Shown here: positions 35,059 to 46,800 of the stretch, in pieces
Layout: each line of letters starts with the position of its first letter
Position numbering within the stretch: the first letter of the stretch is position 1
NCBI GenBank assembly: GCA_013399305.1
Contig: VXAI01000019.1
Coordinates: 8,254,029 to 8,318,028, forward strand
DNA: 64,000 nucleotides
From: Rostratula benghalensis
Taxonomy: Eukaryota > Chordata > Aves > Charadriiformes > Rostratulidae
Direction of reading: 5' to 3'
Translations under genes and position numbers: made by a program
The notes under the pieces: generated by a model
What the model was told of the DNA's origin: nothing
Database searches by the model: none
The model's input: only the letters and a program-made list of their open reading frames with translations

Positions 35059-35655
35059 TTCACAACAAGAAGCATTTTTTCCAGATTCCTGACGATTAGG
35101 CTGCTGAATCCCATGCTTACAATTACCATATTTTTCCACCTGTGATTTCCAGGTTATCCACCAAAAATCCAGAGCAGCTCAGCACAGAAACTGTTACCAC
35201 GTCCCATCTCCAAACTCCATTTCTGCATGTCAGCAGAGCACGGCATGGCCTCTCCTGGTGTCCATCACGGCAGGTCCCATCCTGCCAGGGACAGGTCAGG
35301 GCAGCCCAAGCCCTGGCCATGGGGCTTGGGCTGGAACCACAGGATGCCCCAGGGCCACAGCTGGGCTCATTTTGGCAAGCAATGGCTCTGGTCCTGTGGC
35401 AGGCACAGGTCCAAAGTGGCTTCTGGGACCCTGTCACAGCCTCCCCACTTTCCCCAGTGGGACAGGGCCATGATGGTTGGTCTGGGGGACCCACTGCCAT
35501 TGAAGAGTAGTGGGTGCCCATGCAGTGGTGAGATACTCCCAGAGAGGGGATCGTGGAGAGCTGAAGAGCCATTCTCTAACCCCAGTATCAAAGGGGTGTC
35601 AGTAGTTTCCAGGGACAGTAGGAGAGTTACAAAAAAGTGACTTCTATCTTCAAAA
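35059..35655. other. GC-richer spacer between CR1 and LTR-like element
   Basis: About 600 bp of moderately GC-rich sequence, open in several frames on both strands (up to 149 codons), with few CpG. I do not recognise it. It could be an unfamiliar repeat fragment or internal sequence of the adjacent retroelement. Confidence 0.35.
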
Positions 35656-36466
35656 CCGTGGTGGGCTGAGCCCAGCTGGATGTCAGGTACCTACCAAAAC
35701 CAGTCTCACTCCTTTCCTCAGCTGGATGGAGGAAAGACCCCCATGGGGTACAGTCCCTTCAGGAGCATACTGGTCCAGCGTGGGTTCCCCTGTGGGGTCA
35801 CAAGTCCTGCCAGCAAACCTGCTCCAGTATGGGCTCCTCACTTCACAGGGACACAGGACCTGCCAGGAGCATGCTCCAGTATAGGTTTTCTGCAGGGTCA
35901 CAGCTTCTTCAGGGTATCCTCCTACATCAGCATAGGGTCCTTCATAGGCTATAGGTGAGTAACTGCTCCACCATTAACCTTCATGAACAACTGGTGGATA
36001 CCTGTCCCCAGGCTGTAGGTGGATATCTCCTCCACCATTAACCTCCATGGGCTGCAGGTGGTTATTTGCTCCACTGTAGACCTCCATGGGCTGCAGGAGG
36101 ATAGCCTGCCTCACCATAGTCTTCACCATGAGCTGCAGGGGAATCTCTGCTCCAGCACTTGGAGCTCCTCTTCCTCCCCTGTCCTTGGGGTCTGCCCAGT
36201 AGTTGCTCTCACATATTTCCACTCTGCTCTTGGACTGAAGTCATTGTTGTGTAGGAACCTTTTCTTCCCTTCTCAGATATGTTATCCTGGAGATTCTCCC
36301 ATTGTTGTTGATGGCCTTGACCTTGGCCAGCAGTGAGCCCATCTTGATGCCAGCTGGCATTGTCTCTGTTGGACTTGGGGGAACCTTCTAACAGCTTCTC
36401 ACAGAAGCCACCACTGTTGCCCCCCTGCCACCAAAACCTTCCCATGTAAAGCCAATACAGAAACCT
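35656..36466 (-). mobile_element. Avian endogenous-retrovirus LTR-like element, internally repetitive
   Basis: Read on the minus strand, this begins near GGTTTCTGTATTGGCTTTAC and CCCAAGTCCAACAGAGACAA. It continues through repeated LQPMEV-encoding blocks (CTGCAGCCCATGGAGG types) and ends near CAGCTGGGCTCAGCCCACCA. I recognise this order from a repeat common in bird genomes that ends in CAACCCACCACA. Compared with that memory, a stretch before the end (about 35710-35720 on the + strand) is missing. The middle (about 35770-36130) is built of degenerate tandem units containing CTCCACCATTAACCTCCATG or GCTCCAGTATGGGCTCC. No viral protein gene is present, so it is a solo LTR or a similar remnant. 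The ERV class is uncertain. Confidence 0.6.
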
Positions 36467-38655
36467 TTTTTTTTTTTACTTTTGTTCAAAGTAATCTCCT
36501 TGGCCCATTCCTTATTCTTCCCACAATATCCATGTGCTTGGTGCAATCTCAGGGAAGTCCTAACAGCGAAGTAACTCATTTGGTGGTGACCACTTAGGTT
36601 TCTGGGGTTTCCTGCTTTAAATATGACTGATGATCTAACCTACCCTAAACTGAAAAATTAGGGATACTAAGAAATGTTTGACATATCTTTGTGTATGTAT
36701 CTGAACAGTACAGTCTGCATCAATCTGCCTTTTAAAAATTGTTGGCTTTTTGTTTTTGTTTTTGTTTTTGGGGTTTTTTTGCAGCCTCTCAATGGGGTTA
36801 CAGGCTTGAAAACAGCTTTTTTTCTCTGTGTCAGGGCTTAAGAGCTGGCAGGTTGGCCAGATGGAACACAGAGCACAAGGCAGGTGCTGGAGTTACAGCT
36901 TGTTCTTCCAGATCTCAGGGAAGAACAGGAAGCTCTTTAAAGTTTGTCTCTCTAACATTTCCTCTATGAGCACACTTGCTCTATGTTTGTTATTTTTTTC
37001 TTCCCCCTCTGCCAGTAAACACCTTTCAGCATGACTCCTAGCAATAAATTTCCGTGAATTGGGATACCTGGGAGGGATTTTAAAGTGGAGGTTGCCTCTT
37101 ACCCACTTCACCCAAGTGTTCCTGTAGTGAACACGTCCCAGAGAAATGTCTTCATGCCAAAATTCAGACCTGCTGCTTTTCAGCCAAAGTTTTCTAATTT
37201 AGTTCCCCCCTGAAGTTTCTGTCTTCTCATGTGAGGAAGCAGAAAGGCACATGTGAGGGGAACTCGGGCTAATACGACTTCAAATCTCTCTTATTTCCTT
37301 TAGGCTTTTGCATCCAGCAGACACTGCCAGGTCACATGAAACCCCAAAGGGCTCTTCCCAGAGGGCTCTGCCCACACAATGCAGCTGAATTGCAAATCCT
37401 CAATTCTCCTCTGACTTCTTCTTATTTTTACTAATTCTTTACTAATTCTTTCTAAGGACATGCACACAAAAAGAAAAGAAGAAAAAAAAAAAAAAAAAAA
37501 GGCAGACAAAACCTTGTGCAGCAGTCCACTTTTGGTACAATGAAAAATTTCTCCTGGAGATGAAAACATGAAAACAGGAACCCAGTTCACTCTCTACTTC
37601 CACAGCACATTCAGAAATAGAGGACAGTGAGCACCACAGTATTTGCTGGGGGGTTTCACCCACTGTCAATGAAGGGAACTGGAGTTATTCTGGACAAGTT
37701 GCTCCTTCCAATTTCCCTCAGGTTCCACTTGATTTCCTTTTTGCCCTGAATCCCCTTTCTTATCCCGTTTTAAGAGAACAGTTGTTGTTCAATCATTAAA
37801 GCAGCCCATTTTCTAAAAGAGCATCTTCAATAAGGTCTGTGAGAAAACTTTCTGTACTCTCTTGGTGCAGGGTGGATGCTGAATGTACCACACTTAACTG
37901 GAGGTACCTTTGGGTAAGCAGCTACTTTTTTTTAAAAAAAGCATATAAAATTTTTAAAAGGGCAGTAATAAAATGATTTTTTTTTAAAGCATTTATGGGT
38001 TCAAGGACATCTGCAACCTCTAAGTAAAGAGTGGGGAGGGTTACATGACTGGAGTCTCTTCCCTGCTCTGTGTTGGATGATGCTGGTGAGTCTGCAGTGA
38101 AGGACAAACATTACTTACAGGCTGGCAACACCCCATCTTTGCTCCACTGGTCTTTGTGGGGGGTCAGACATCAGACAGGAGTCACACCAGGGTCACATGA
38201 GGTCTCATCTCAGCTGCAGGAGAATTGGTGGCTTCATGCCTTGGGGAAATGGTCTCCCCCCTCCTTCAGCAAATTCCCATCCGTGCCTGCATGTACCAGA
38301 AAATCCCAAATCCCTGCAGGGACTATACACCATATTTCAATGTAGTGCTCAGCAAATGCTCATTCAATGAAGACTGGGCAATTCAAACTGATTTTCACCT
38401 GCCATCTTGCCTTTGGTTCCTTTCCTCCACTCTCCTTCTCTGGCTCCCAGCTTCTCCGAGAACAAGGTGCACTCTGGTGACAAAGCACGATCAAAAATAT
38501 TCAAGGTTCCAAGGTTTTCAACAGCTTACAGGTAACTTCTCTTTTGTTGTTGAGTTTACTTTTACATTTTCACACTCTGTGTAGAAGGCTATTAAAGCAA
38601 TTATCAACATGACTAATGAGTGGTCAGAAGCAAGCAGGACAACAGACAATACTTT
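36467..38655. other. Intergenic, no gene seen
   Basis: Unique sequence with T/G-rich TTTTTG repeats (36747-36778), an A-run (about 37482-37500) and poly(T)/poly(A) stretches near 37926-37987. No gene is recognised. Confidence 0.6.
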
Positions 38656-39540
38656 CATGGAATCATGGAATCATTTTGATTGGAAGGGACCTTTCAGATC
38701 ATGGAGTCCAACCATTAACCCTGCACTGCCCAAACCCCCACTCACCCATGTCCCTCAGCACCACGTCTGCCTGCCTTTTAAATACCCCCAGGGATGGGGA
38801 CTCCACTGCTGCCCTGGGCAGCCTCTGCCAAGGCTTGACAACCCTTTGGGTGAAGAAATTTCACCTAATATCCAATCTAAACCTCACCTGGCACAACTTG
38901 AAGTCATTTCTTCTTGTCCCATGGCCTGTTCCTTGGGAGAAGACACTGACCCCCCCCAACTACTCCCTCCTTTCAGGGAGCTTTAGAGAGAGACAAGGTC
39001 TCCCCTCAGCCCCCTTTTCTCCAGGCTGAACCCCCCCAGCTCCATCAGCTGCTCCTCACCAGACTGGTGCTCCAGACCCCTCACCAGCTCTGTTGCCCTT
39101 CTCTGGACTCACTCCAGCCCCTCAATGTCTTTGCTGGAGTGAGGGGCCCAAAACTGGTCACAGCATTTGAGCTGGGGCCTCACCAGTCCCGAGTACCTGA
39201 GGACAATCACTTCTCTAGTCTTCCTGGTCACGCTGGCTGATACAAGGGTGCTGTTGGCCACCTGGGCACGCCACTGGCTCTTTTTCACCCAACTGTTGAC
39301 CAACACCCTCAGGTCCTTTGTCACCAGGCAGCTCCAGCCACTCTGCCCCCAGCCTGAAATGTTCATGGGGTTGGTGTGACCCAAGTGTAGGACCCAAAAC
39401 TTGGCCGTGTTGAACCTCAGACCACTGGCCTCTGACATCTATTCAGCCTGTCCAGGTCCTTTTGTAGAGCCTTCCTACCCTCAAGAAAACCCACACTCCT
39501 GCCCAACTTGATGTCATCTACAAACTTACAGAGGGCAGTT
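38656..39540 (-). mobile_element. CR1 LINE, about 885 bp, with reverse-transcriptase remnant
   Basis: This is the longest CR1 copy here. The 3' end lies at the left (TCATGGAATCATGGAATCAT, GATTGGAAGGGACCTTTCAG, GAGTCCAACCATTAACCCTG). The right part encodes, on the minus strand, the C-terminal half of CR1 ORF2. This includes the catalytic FVDD motif (39513-39524), then LEGRKALQKDLDRLNRC, LRFNTAKFWVLHLGH, LRVLVNSWV and a block ending RPQLKCCDQFWAP. Frame breaks separate these pieces. The element is 5'-truncated just beyond FVDD and is inactive. Confidence 0.93.
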
Positions 39541-41238
39541 TCAATGCATTTCTTAAAATTTTTAATACAGTATTCCATGGAAACAAGACTGAATGTCAAT
39601 GTGTTGTCAGTGGGTTGGGTTTTTTTTTGCTTGTTTGGTTTCTTCTAAAAGCTCTTGATCTGTTTGGCAGATTTTAAACAAATCTCATATAAGGGCAGAG
39701 GTGGGAAATAGATGGCCAAGGGAGAAACTCCAGACCACGCAGCTTTTCAAACTTTGAGAGAAGATGCAGAGTCAGTCATTAGTAAACACAAATAAATCTG
39801 CACAGGAGAGACATCGTATAAATATAAAGTTGCTGTCACTTTTAGAAACCCAAACAAGTCAAATGTGAGGCCCACATTTCTGGCAAAACAGGCTGGTCTT
39901 TGGGATCATTGAACTATCTGGACCAAGAAACCACAATATTTTTGAAAGAAAGTAAAAATATCTACCACTTTTTTTTTGGTGAAAACAAGCTTTTTGAAAA
40001 TAGGCTATTCCTTGCTGGACAAATCAGGCATTGTTACTTGCTCTCACTCTAAAAGTTATGTTGGTCTTTGTAAGAACCTAAATTTATTTTGCTTCTTTAA
40101 CCATTGGTTTATGCCCAACTTCATGTTTGCTGGATTGATTCACCAGGTTGTAAATCATCCAGGGTGAGGACACAATTTAAAATTTAAAAATTTTTATTCG
40201 GCCCTGAGTTACAAAAAAATCGCTAAGACCTCAGTGAAATGTTATTTCAGGAATATTATTATTTCAGGAATAGTATTCTTTTTCTTCCAGAAAAGCATTT
40301 TATTTTCATTTATCTAACTATAACATTCTCAATAGACCTTATCTTACCTTTTTTTTTTAATGCTGTTTGTCCCTATGTCTCTGCTCCCTACAAAAGTGAA
40401 GACATCTTAGAAAAAGTCTTTAATAGCTGGATTTATTTTTCCTCAGTATAATGCTGTCAGCAGAGCAGAGGACTTACCTGCAAGGAAAAGCTTCCAGCAT
40501 ATTACACTGCCTCTTCTGTCAGTCTACTACGTGAAAACCAGGTGGCATTAAGTTCATAACCCCTAATTTTCTTCTCCAGTGGAACCATGGGCAGAGCACT
40601 ACATCTTTCCTTAGTGACAGCCAAGAGTAAATAATCTATTGTAAGCAATGTCATTTTCAAAGCCTCTTTATTTTCTCTTTGCAGATGTCATAACAAAGCC
40701 TGACGGCAGCTTTTAGAGCTGAAACCGCGAAAAATCCCCCCTGGCAAAAATAATTTGCTGTGTTTAAAAAAAAAAGAAAAGAAAAAGTACTCATTATCTA
40801 TAAATACCAATGAAAGCACAGGTTCCAGTGAACTTCTAGTCAGGTTACCCACAGATTGATAGGCTTTAAGAGTAGAGGAGGTTATGAAGATCCTTTGCTA
40901 TGACCTGAGAGACACGGGAAGTCGGCAGCAGACCAGCAAGTAAATGCTGCATCGAGCCAGCACCTTGGCCTTGAATGAGAAAATATATTAGGGTAGGGAA
41001 GAATTCAGCTTCTGCCAGTTAAATGAGAGGAGCTTAATGGGAACATGCACTGGGAAGATGTGCTGGGGAGAGAGCTTGGAAGAGAATCTACACCATGACC
41101 TTTGCTAAGAAAAGCAATGCATCATCAGGCTCATCCGAGGAACCACATCTAAAGGGGGAAAAGCTGGTGATAGAGATTTTTGCTTCTTTTGGACTACCCA
41201 TCCTCACTCAGAGATGAAAATTCCTTTAAAGGTTTTAC
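39541..41238. other. Intergenic, no gene seen
   Basis: AT-rich unique sequence with short T-runs and an A-rich run near 40765-40787. No coding structure is seen. Confidence 0.6.
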
Positions 41239-41490
41239 ACAGAAAGAGGGGAGGTTTAGGCTAGATATTATAAAAAAGTTCTTTGGTGTGAGGGTGGTGA
41301 GAGCCTGGCCCAGGTTGCCCAGAGAAGCTGTGGCTGCCCCGTCCCTGGAGGGGTTCAAGGCCAGGTTGGAGGGGGCTTGGAGGGACCTGGTGTGGTGGGA
41401 GGTGTCCCTGCCCAGGGCAGGGGGTGGCACTGGATAGGTTTTCACCTCCCTTCCCACCCAAACCATTCTACCATCCTATGATTCTCTGAT
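41239..41490 (+). mobile_element. CR1 LINE fragment, 3' end
   Basis: Sense-strand CR1. ACAGAAAGAGGGGAGGTTTA leads to GGTTGCCCAGAGAAGCTGTG, GAGGGGTTCAAGGCCAGGTT and GTGTCCCTGCCCAGGGCAGG. It closes with CCCAAACCATTCTACCATCC and TATGATTCTCTGA. About 250 bp is kept, including the 3' terminus. Confidence 0.94.
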
Positions 41491-41554
41491 ACTTCAGGTG
41501 TGGGTGCATGCTGGTCATCCTCGCAGGAGGGCTGGGACCCCTCACAGAAGGCTT

Positions 41555-41850
41555 GATTAAGGGTTAGCAATATTCTTTTTAACATCCAGCCTGAGACTTT
41601 TCAGGGTCAGCCTATATCTATTTGTTCTTGTGCCAACATTGTTCTTTAACTTAAACAGATCCGTTCCTTGGCGGTGTTTATCCCCAAGGAGAGCGATCTT
41701 GTCCCCTCTCAGCCTTCCTCTCCCAAAGTTAAACAAGTCCCACCCTTCCACCTCCTCTCATCAGTCAGGTTCTCCATTCCTCCTGTCACCCCAGTGGCCT
41801 CCTCTGCAAAGCAACTCATTTCAGTTCATTTTTTTTTTGCACATCCGTGA
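41555..41850 (-). mobile_element. Older CR1 fragment of a different subfamily
   Basis: Reverse-complement match to the order of an older amniote CR1. AACATCCAGCCTGAGACTTT is followed by TTGTTCTTGTGCCAACATTG, TCTTTAACTTAAACAGATCC, CTCAGCCTTCCTCTCCCAAA, GTTAAACAAGTCCCACCCTT and CAGGTTCTCCATTCCTCCTG. It faces the neighbouring younger copy tail to tail, with only about 65 bp between them. Frames at 41557-41875 are CR1-derived. Confidence 0.75.
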
Positions 41851-43494
41851 CTTGATTTCTGAGTGTCCCGGGTGAGTGCACACCAAGGCCCAGCACCATC
41901 CATTTCATCCTTGGCTCTCCTCCTGGAATTCTCCTGCTGAGGAATTTTTCAAAGCCACATTTATCTTTTTCCATGGCTCCATCCCATCAGCAGTTCACAG
42001 CCACATTGTGATCATCAATAATGCCTCTTAGTCCTCCCCCTTAACTATTTCCAACTAAGAGGGTGCAAACTTTTTTCTTTTATCAGCCCCCCACATCATG
42101 TTCTTATTGATAACCCTTGAGGAAACTCCATACACACCACTTTCTGGACCAAATTTCCTCTGGGCAGATTAAACAGTAGCCAGAGACAGGCATGCAGGGT
42201 AAGAACAGTTCAAGATGAAAGCACAGAGTGATATTGCTAAATCTCTTCATTTAACCACAACAGGATTAAGAGTAACACTTGCTCATACAATAATAAGCAT
42301 TGAGAGACAGAGAGGAAAAAAAAACAAAACAAAACAAAAAAAACCCCAGCCATAGCAGCATCCAAGTGCAGAGAAATATAAACAAATATTGCAAATGAAT
42401 CCACAGTGGCTAGAGTCTTTTTGGCAGGTTTTAAGTTTTGGCAGGCTTTTTGCTAAAGACCAAAATACCCAGTGCAGCCAACTTAAAAATTCTGCATGCT
42501 TTCATCCCTCTAGAAAGAAGGAAAGAAATGCAATTTTTACTTCCCAAATATGAGCACAGGAAGATCAAGCCCCAGCCTGCGTAGAGAAGGCTTTTTGAGG
42601 CTAAAGCTGGGGAAAAAGCCTTCAGGATTTGCTGAGAATTTGTAGGTCCCAGCTCTGGAGTGAACACCCTTTAACAGCAGCAGGTGCTCTCACCCTCGCC
42701 CTGCAAACAATAATCATCAAGACAATGAAGGGAAATGGGGATTAAATGCCTCATTTCTATAGTGAATGTCCCAACCACCAAAGAGAGTCCCTTTTCTCCT
42801 CGTTTTTTGCGTGTCTCACCTCTTTTTCTGCAGCGGGGTGTGATTTCAGAGCCCCCCAGGCAGAGCCTGTGTCTGAACAGCCCAACCACCTGGCAACAGG
42901 AAACAAGACCTTGCCCTGGGTTTGTCAATGAACTCCTTCCTTTCTTTCTGCTTTCCTGGCAAAACCTGGAAAGCCTTCCCTCGGAACAAAGGGGCTTTGC
43001 TGAGAAGTGGGGGAGGAAAGTAAGGCTCGAGCTCGTTTTCAGAAGAGCAAACAACAAACCAGATTTTGCACCGAATTTTCGGGTTGAGAGCGGAGAAGGG
43101 AGAACTTACTGTCATTTTCTGCTTCCTTTTCCAGGTCTCAGCCACCACCACTCCTTGCAGCTGCGAAGTTTGACACTTTGACAGAAGAACCAGGGTCTGC
43201 TCTGTGGCCCAGGGACCACTCTTGTGCCTGGAAGCGTTGTCCCAGTGGGGTCACACAACTGCTTATTCAAGGGGAACACCCAGCCTTGGCCTGGGCTAAG
43301 TTTTCCTTTATTTTTCAGGTCCTGGTGTGCAACAGGGGAAGAACCACCCAGCAGCACCTCGTTTCTTATGTCAAAATGCTCATTGCTGCCACTGGGGAAT
43401 ATTTTGGTCAGATTCTGTAGGGAATGCTGTTATTATTCTATTACCTGTTGCAGAGTTTTACTTCGGGCACTGCCTTCAGCTCTTTCAAAAACTG
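41851..43494. other. Intergenic, no gene seen
   Basis: Unique sequence with an A/C-rich run (about 42317-42346). Overlapping frames of 128 and 148 codons on opposite strands near 42671-43181 carry no motif, and I treat them as chance. Confidence 0.55.
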
Positions 43495-43870
43495 CAGCTC
43501 CTCAGCTCAGCCTGGAGAAGAGAAGGCTCTGGGGAGACCTTAGAACCCCTTCCAGTATCCAAAGGGAGCTCCAGGAGAGCTGGAGAAGGCCTCTTTGTCA
43601 GGGGGTGGAGTGACAGGACAAGGGGTAACAGCTTTAAATTGGAGGAGGGGAGATGGAGATGAGATACCAGAAAGAAATTCTTTCTGGGAGGGTGGTGAGG
43701 AACTGGTTGCCCAGAGAAGCTGTGGCTGCCCCATCCCTGGAGGGGTTCAAGGCCAGGTTGGAGGGGGCTTGGAGCCACCTGAGCTTGTGGGAGGGGTCCC
43801 TGCCCAGGGCAGGTGGGAATTTGATGATCTTTATGGTCCCTTCCAACTCTAACCATGCTATGGTTCTAGA
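43495..43870 (+). mobile_element. CR1 LINE fragment, 3' end, about 375 bp
   Basis: Sense-strand CR1 from CTCAGCCTGGAGAAGAGAAG through GGTTGCCCAGAGAAGCTGTG, GGGGTTCAAGGCCAGGTTGG, TGATGATCTTTATGGTCCC and TTCCAACTCTAACCATGC to the end at TATGGTTCTAGAA. The 197-codon frame starting at 43653 begins inside it and is not a gene. Confidence 0.94.
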
Positions 43871-46800
43871 ATTTCTCCCGCAACAAATGAAAAACAAGAT
43901 GACCCTGTTCCTTTTCTCATTCACACAAGGTGGACCCTTTAGTCTCCCAGATCAAATCCTGGCTCTTTTCTTGAGCTTCTTCCCATCACTGAAGAAATGC
44001 GCTGCACTTCCATCGACCACACCTTCTGTTGTTCACCCTGGCTTTTTGTTCAAAGCCTTTTTGTTCAGAACTGTGATGTCAAAGGGTCTGAATTCTTTAA
44101 TAAACAGCCCTTCAGTCCCTTCGGTTGTGGTCTGGGACACCTTAGTCCCCAAACACACCTCCTGGCACCAGACGTCCCCCCCAGAGAAAGCCACCCCTCA
44201 CTTCCCCAGACAGGGTCACTGCTTGAAATGCTATCAGGCAGTTTAGTTCCTGTTGTTTTCTGTACACTTCAGCAGGGCCTGGGAGGTTATCTGTCCTGTG
44301 TCCCAGCTTAGAGAACATGCTGTTGTAAGCAAGCAGATTTGGCTACAGGTGGAAATCCAAAGTCAGTTCAGCCTTTTGGCTTTTTTTAGAAATGTGGGCT
44401 AGATATGATTTTTAAATTCTTACCCGTCACATATTAAATCTGAATTCTCCAGTGAGCTATGCCAGCGTGTCAAAGCACTGACTAAACCTGTATTAACAGC
44501 AAGTTTAAATTCTGTAAAGAATATTTTGCAATTTTTGGACCAAATAATTCCTTTAAATTGGACAAAGAACAGTGTAAGCATGAAGAAGAGTTTTCAATTT
44601 CACCACTCAGCGGTGACTTTTGTAGATGTTCTTAACGATAATTTGGTTTATTTATGATTTCTGTTTCCTGAAACAGTTTTTATAATTGTGGTTGTTATTT
44701 TCATTTCACAATTAGAGGGCGGTGCATGAATTTACCCTGACTTGACAGCACGCAATTATGTGATGCAGTGTATATGATTATGATTGTGTCAAAACCAGGA
44801 AAAGAGCAGGGAGGTAAAAAGAGTGGGAAAAACACATATTTTTAGGCCCTTTTCATGGTCCCATCCACGGGATTAGAACACAGACACACCTGTAGCTCAA
44901 GCTACAACCAAAAAAAAATATTCAATATGGGTTTTGTAGGAAAATCTAAAGACTATTACTGCCTAATGGAGATAGCCTTGAACACACATAGATTTCAGTG
45001 ATGTCTGTCAGGGTTTTTTTTTATTATTTTTTTTTCTGCTTCCTGATGAAAGAAAGGAAGTGGCAACCGATCCATCAATGTTTTGGCTGCTGAACCTCAG
45101 AAATGCCAGTTCGCTGGAAGAGTAAATAATATGACTCACTTTGGGTTTTAAAGAGACATCATCCACCTGGAAAATATGTCTACATACATTTTAGGAAACC
45201 TCATTTGTCATGCTAAAAATGTATCATGTTGCACTGTTTTAGGGTCACCTTCTAAAATCTCAGCAGAAGCTTCTGCTCATTCATGACATTGTGCTTTTCC
45301 ATGGATGCTCTTGGGAGGGTGTTGTTCTTCACCTGTTAACAAATGCACCACTGAACAACAGTTCTTTCAGAGCCTGTTCTCGTCACCCCATGGTTGTATA
45401 TCTTTGAGCTGAGAGGCCATACCATCCTCCAGACGGTTGTAGGAGATCGGTTGTGGTCTTCTCATGGGACCACAGAGCCTGGAAACCACCCTTTTTAACA
45501 CAAGAGACTTGTAGGGAGCCTCTCACAGCAGCAATAAAGCATCTAAGGTCTATGCTTTTCCCAAAACACCACTGGGGCCAGCATCTGCAGACATTACATG
45601 GCCAAGTTCACAGCTCCAGGGTGTTTATAATGATATTTTCGCTTGCCTCCTTTTCTCCTGGAGTAACCTTCTGGGGTACATTTGTTCTGTGATTGTTTTT
45701 CATTTGCTTCATCGTACCTACCATTCTCAGCCTTCTGGGATCACAGCCAAAACATCTGCAGCAGCTGTCAAAGGGCCAGCGTGCCATTCAGTTCAAAAGC
45801 TGAAGGAATTGAACAATGACAAGTGGAGGTGGTCTCTACCAAGTAACATGGTCTCCTGGTAGGGAACTCCTCTGGTGAGGTGAGGGGACAAAAAAAAACC
45901 CATTCAAAACCACATTCTTGGCAGAGTTGAAAGCATACAACTGTTCTAGAATGAATTGATGACCTCTGAGAAATGGTGAGCAAGTGCTGGGACTTTGGAG
46001 AAGTCACCTCAGGTGATCCTGAACCGATTAGAGATGCTTTTCTTCTCCCACATCATCAACGTTCTCAGAGTGACAGGCTGTCCCTCAAGGTCAGAGTTTG
46101 GCTTCGGCTGATTCATATTCATGAATTCTTGGGATTCGTGTTCCAAAACTTCAGAATGAAGCTCTTCCACTTAGCAGCTTCCAGAGGTGGAGGACTCCCT
46201 TCTGCTCTTCCTTCTGAAGCACTGTTTGGGGGAATGCTGCCTGCAAACAGCCCATACTCCTCTTCTTAGAGCCAGAAACATCACCTGTGGCTCTGGGAAC
46301 TGCCAGGCTGCCAGATCCAGCAGCAATATCACATTATGTCTCTTCCTTGAGACTAGGAAAATGAATAATTCCCTTTCTCATCACTCAAAAAGCATACTTA
46401 TGTAGGCAATCAGCCTGCTTATCTAGAGAATTTTCTTCAGGGACTGCTGCTTCTCCTTCTCTTCCTCTGCATCCCCTTCCCTGCGTGACTCTAAAAAGGC
46501 CCAGTATCAAATGGACAAAATTACACCCACAGTGAGGGACAGACTTCAAGTGTCACCTCCCTTTGCCACAGAGAACCCCGTGTGTCATCGGTGCAAGCTC
46601 CCACAGCCAACAGCCACGTGCAGCAACACCTGGCAGGGGCAGAACTTCCTGAAATCACAGCAAAACCAAAGGGTCGAGCCGCAATGGCACCAGTATGTTT
46701 CAATTAGCTCAAGTATGACCCTGGACATTTATCTGAAGCCAATACAAATTACGTGGTTTCAGTTCACCGGTGTTTTCCGTGGAAAAATGCCATTCGTGAA

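Noticed and set aside
34547..35092. 181- and 160-codon frames on both strands
   Set aside because: They translate a CR1 retroposon. The same peptide strings (PSPLQPGLEPLQGWGSHSFS, REAVAAPSLEGFKARLEGAW) recur at 41180, 43540, 43653 and 51609.
35974..36222. Minus-strand frame with repeated LQPMEV
   Set aside because: It is a by-product of tandem units inside an LTR-like repeat. No viral or host protein is recognisable.
38130..38345. Possible LTR fragment with CTGCAGGAGAATTGG
   Set aside because: Short word similarity only. The order of landmarks seen in the two accepted LTR-like copies is absent.
42671..43181. 128- and 148-codon frames on opposite strands
   Set aside because: Mutual shadows in moderately GC-rich DNA, without any recognisable motif.
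43653..44246. 197-codon + strand frame
   Set aside because: Its first third is CR1 sequence, and the remainder has no recognisable motif.
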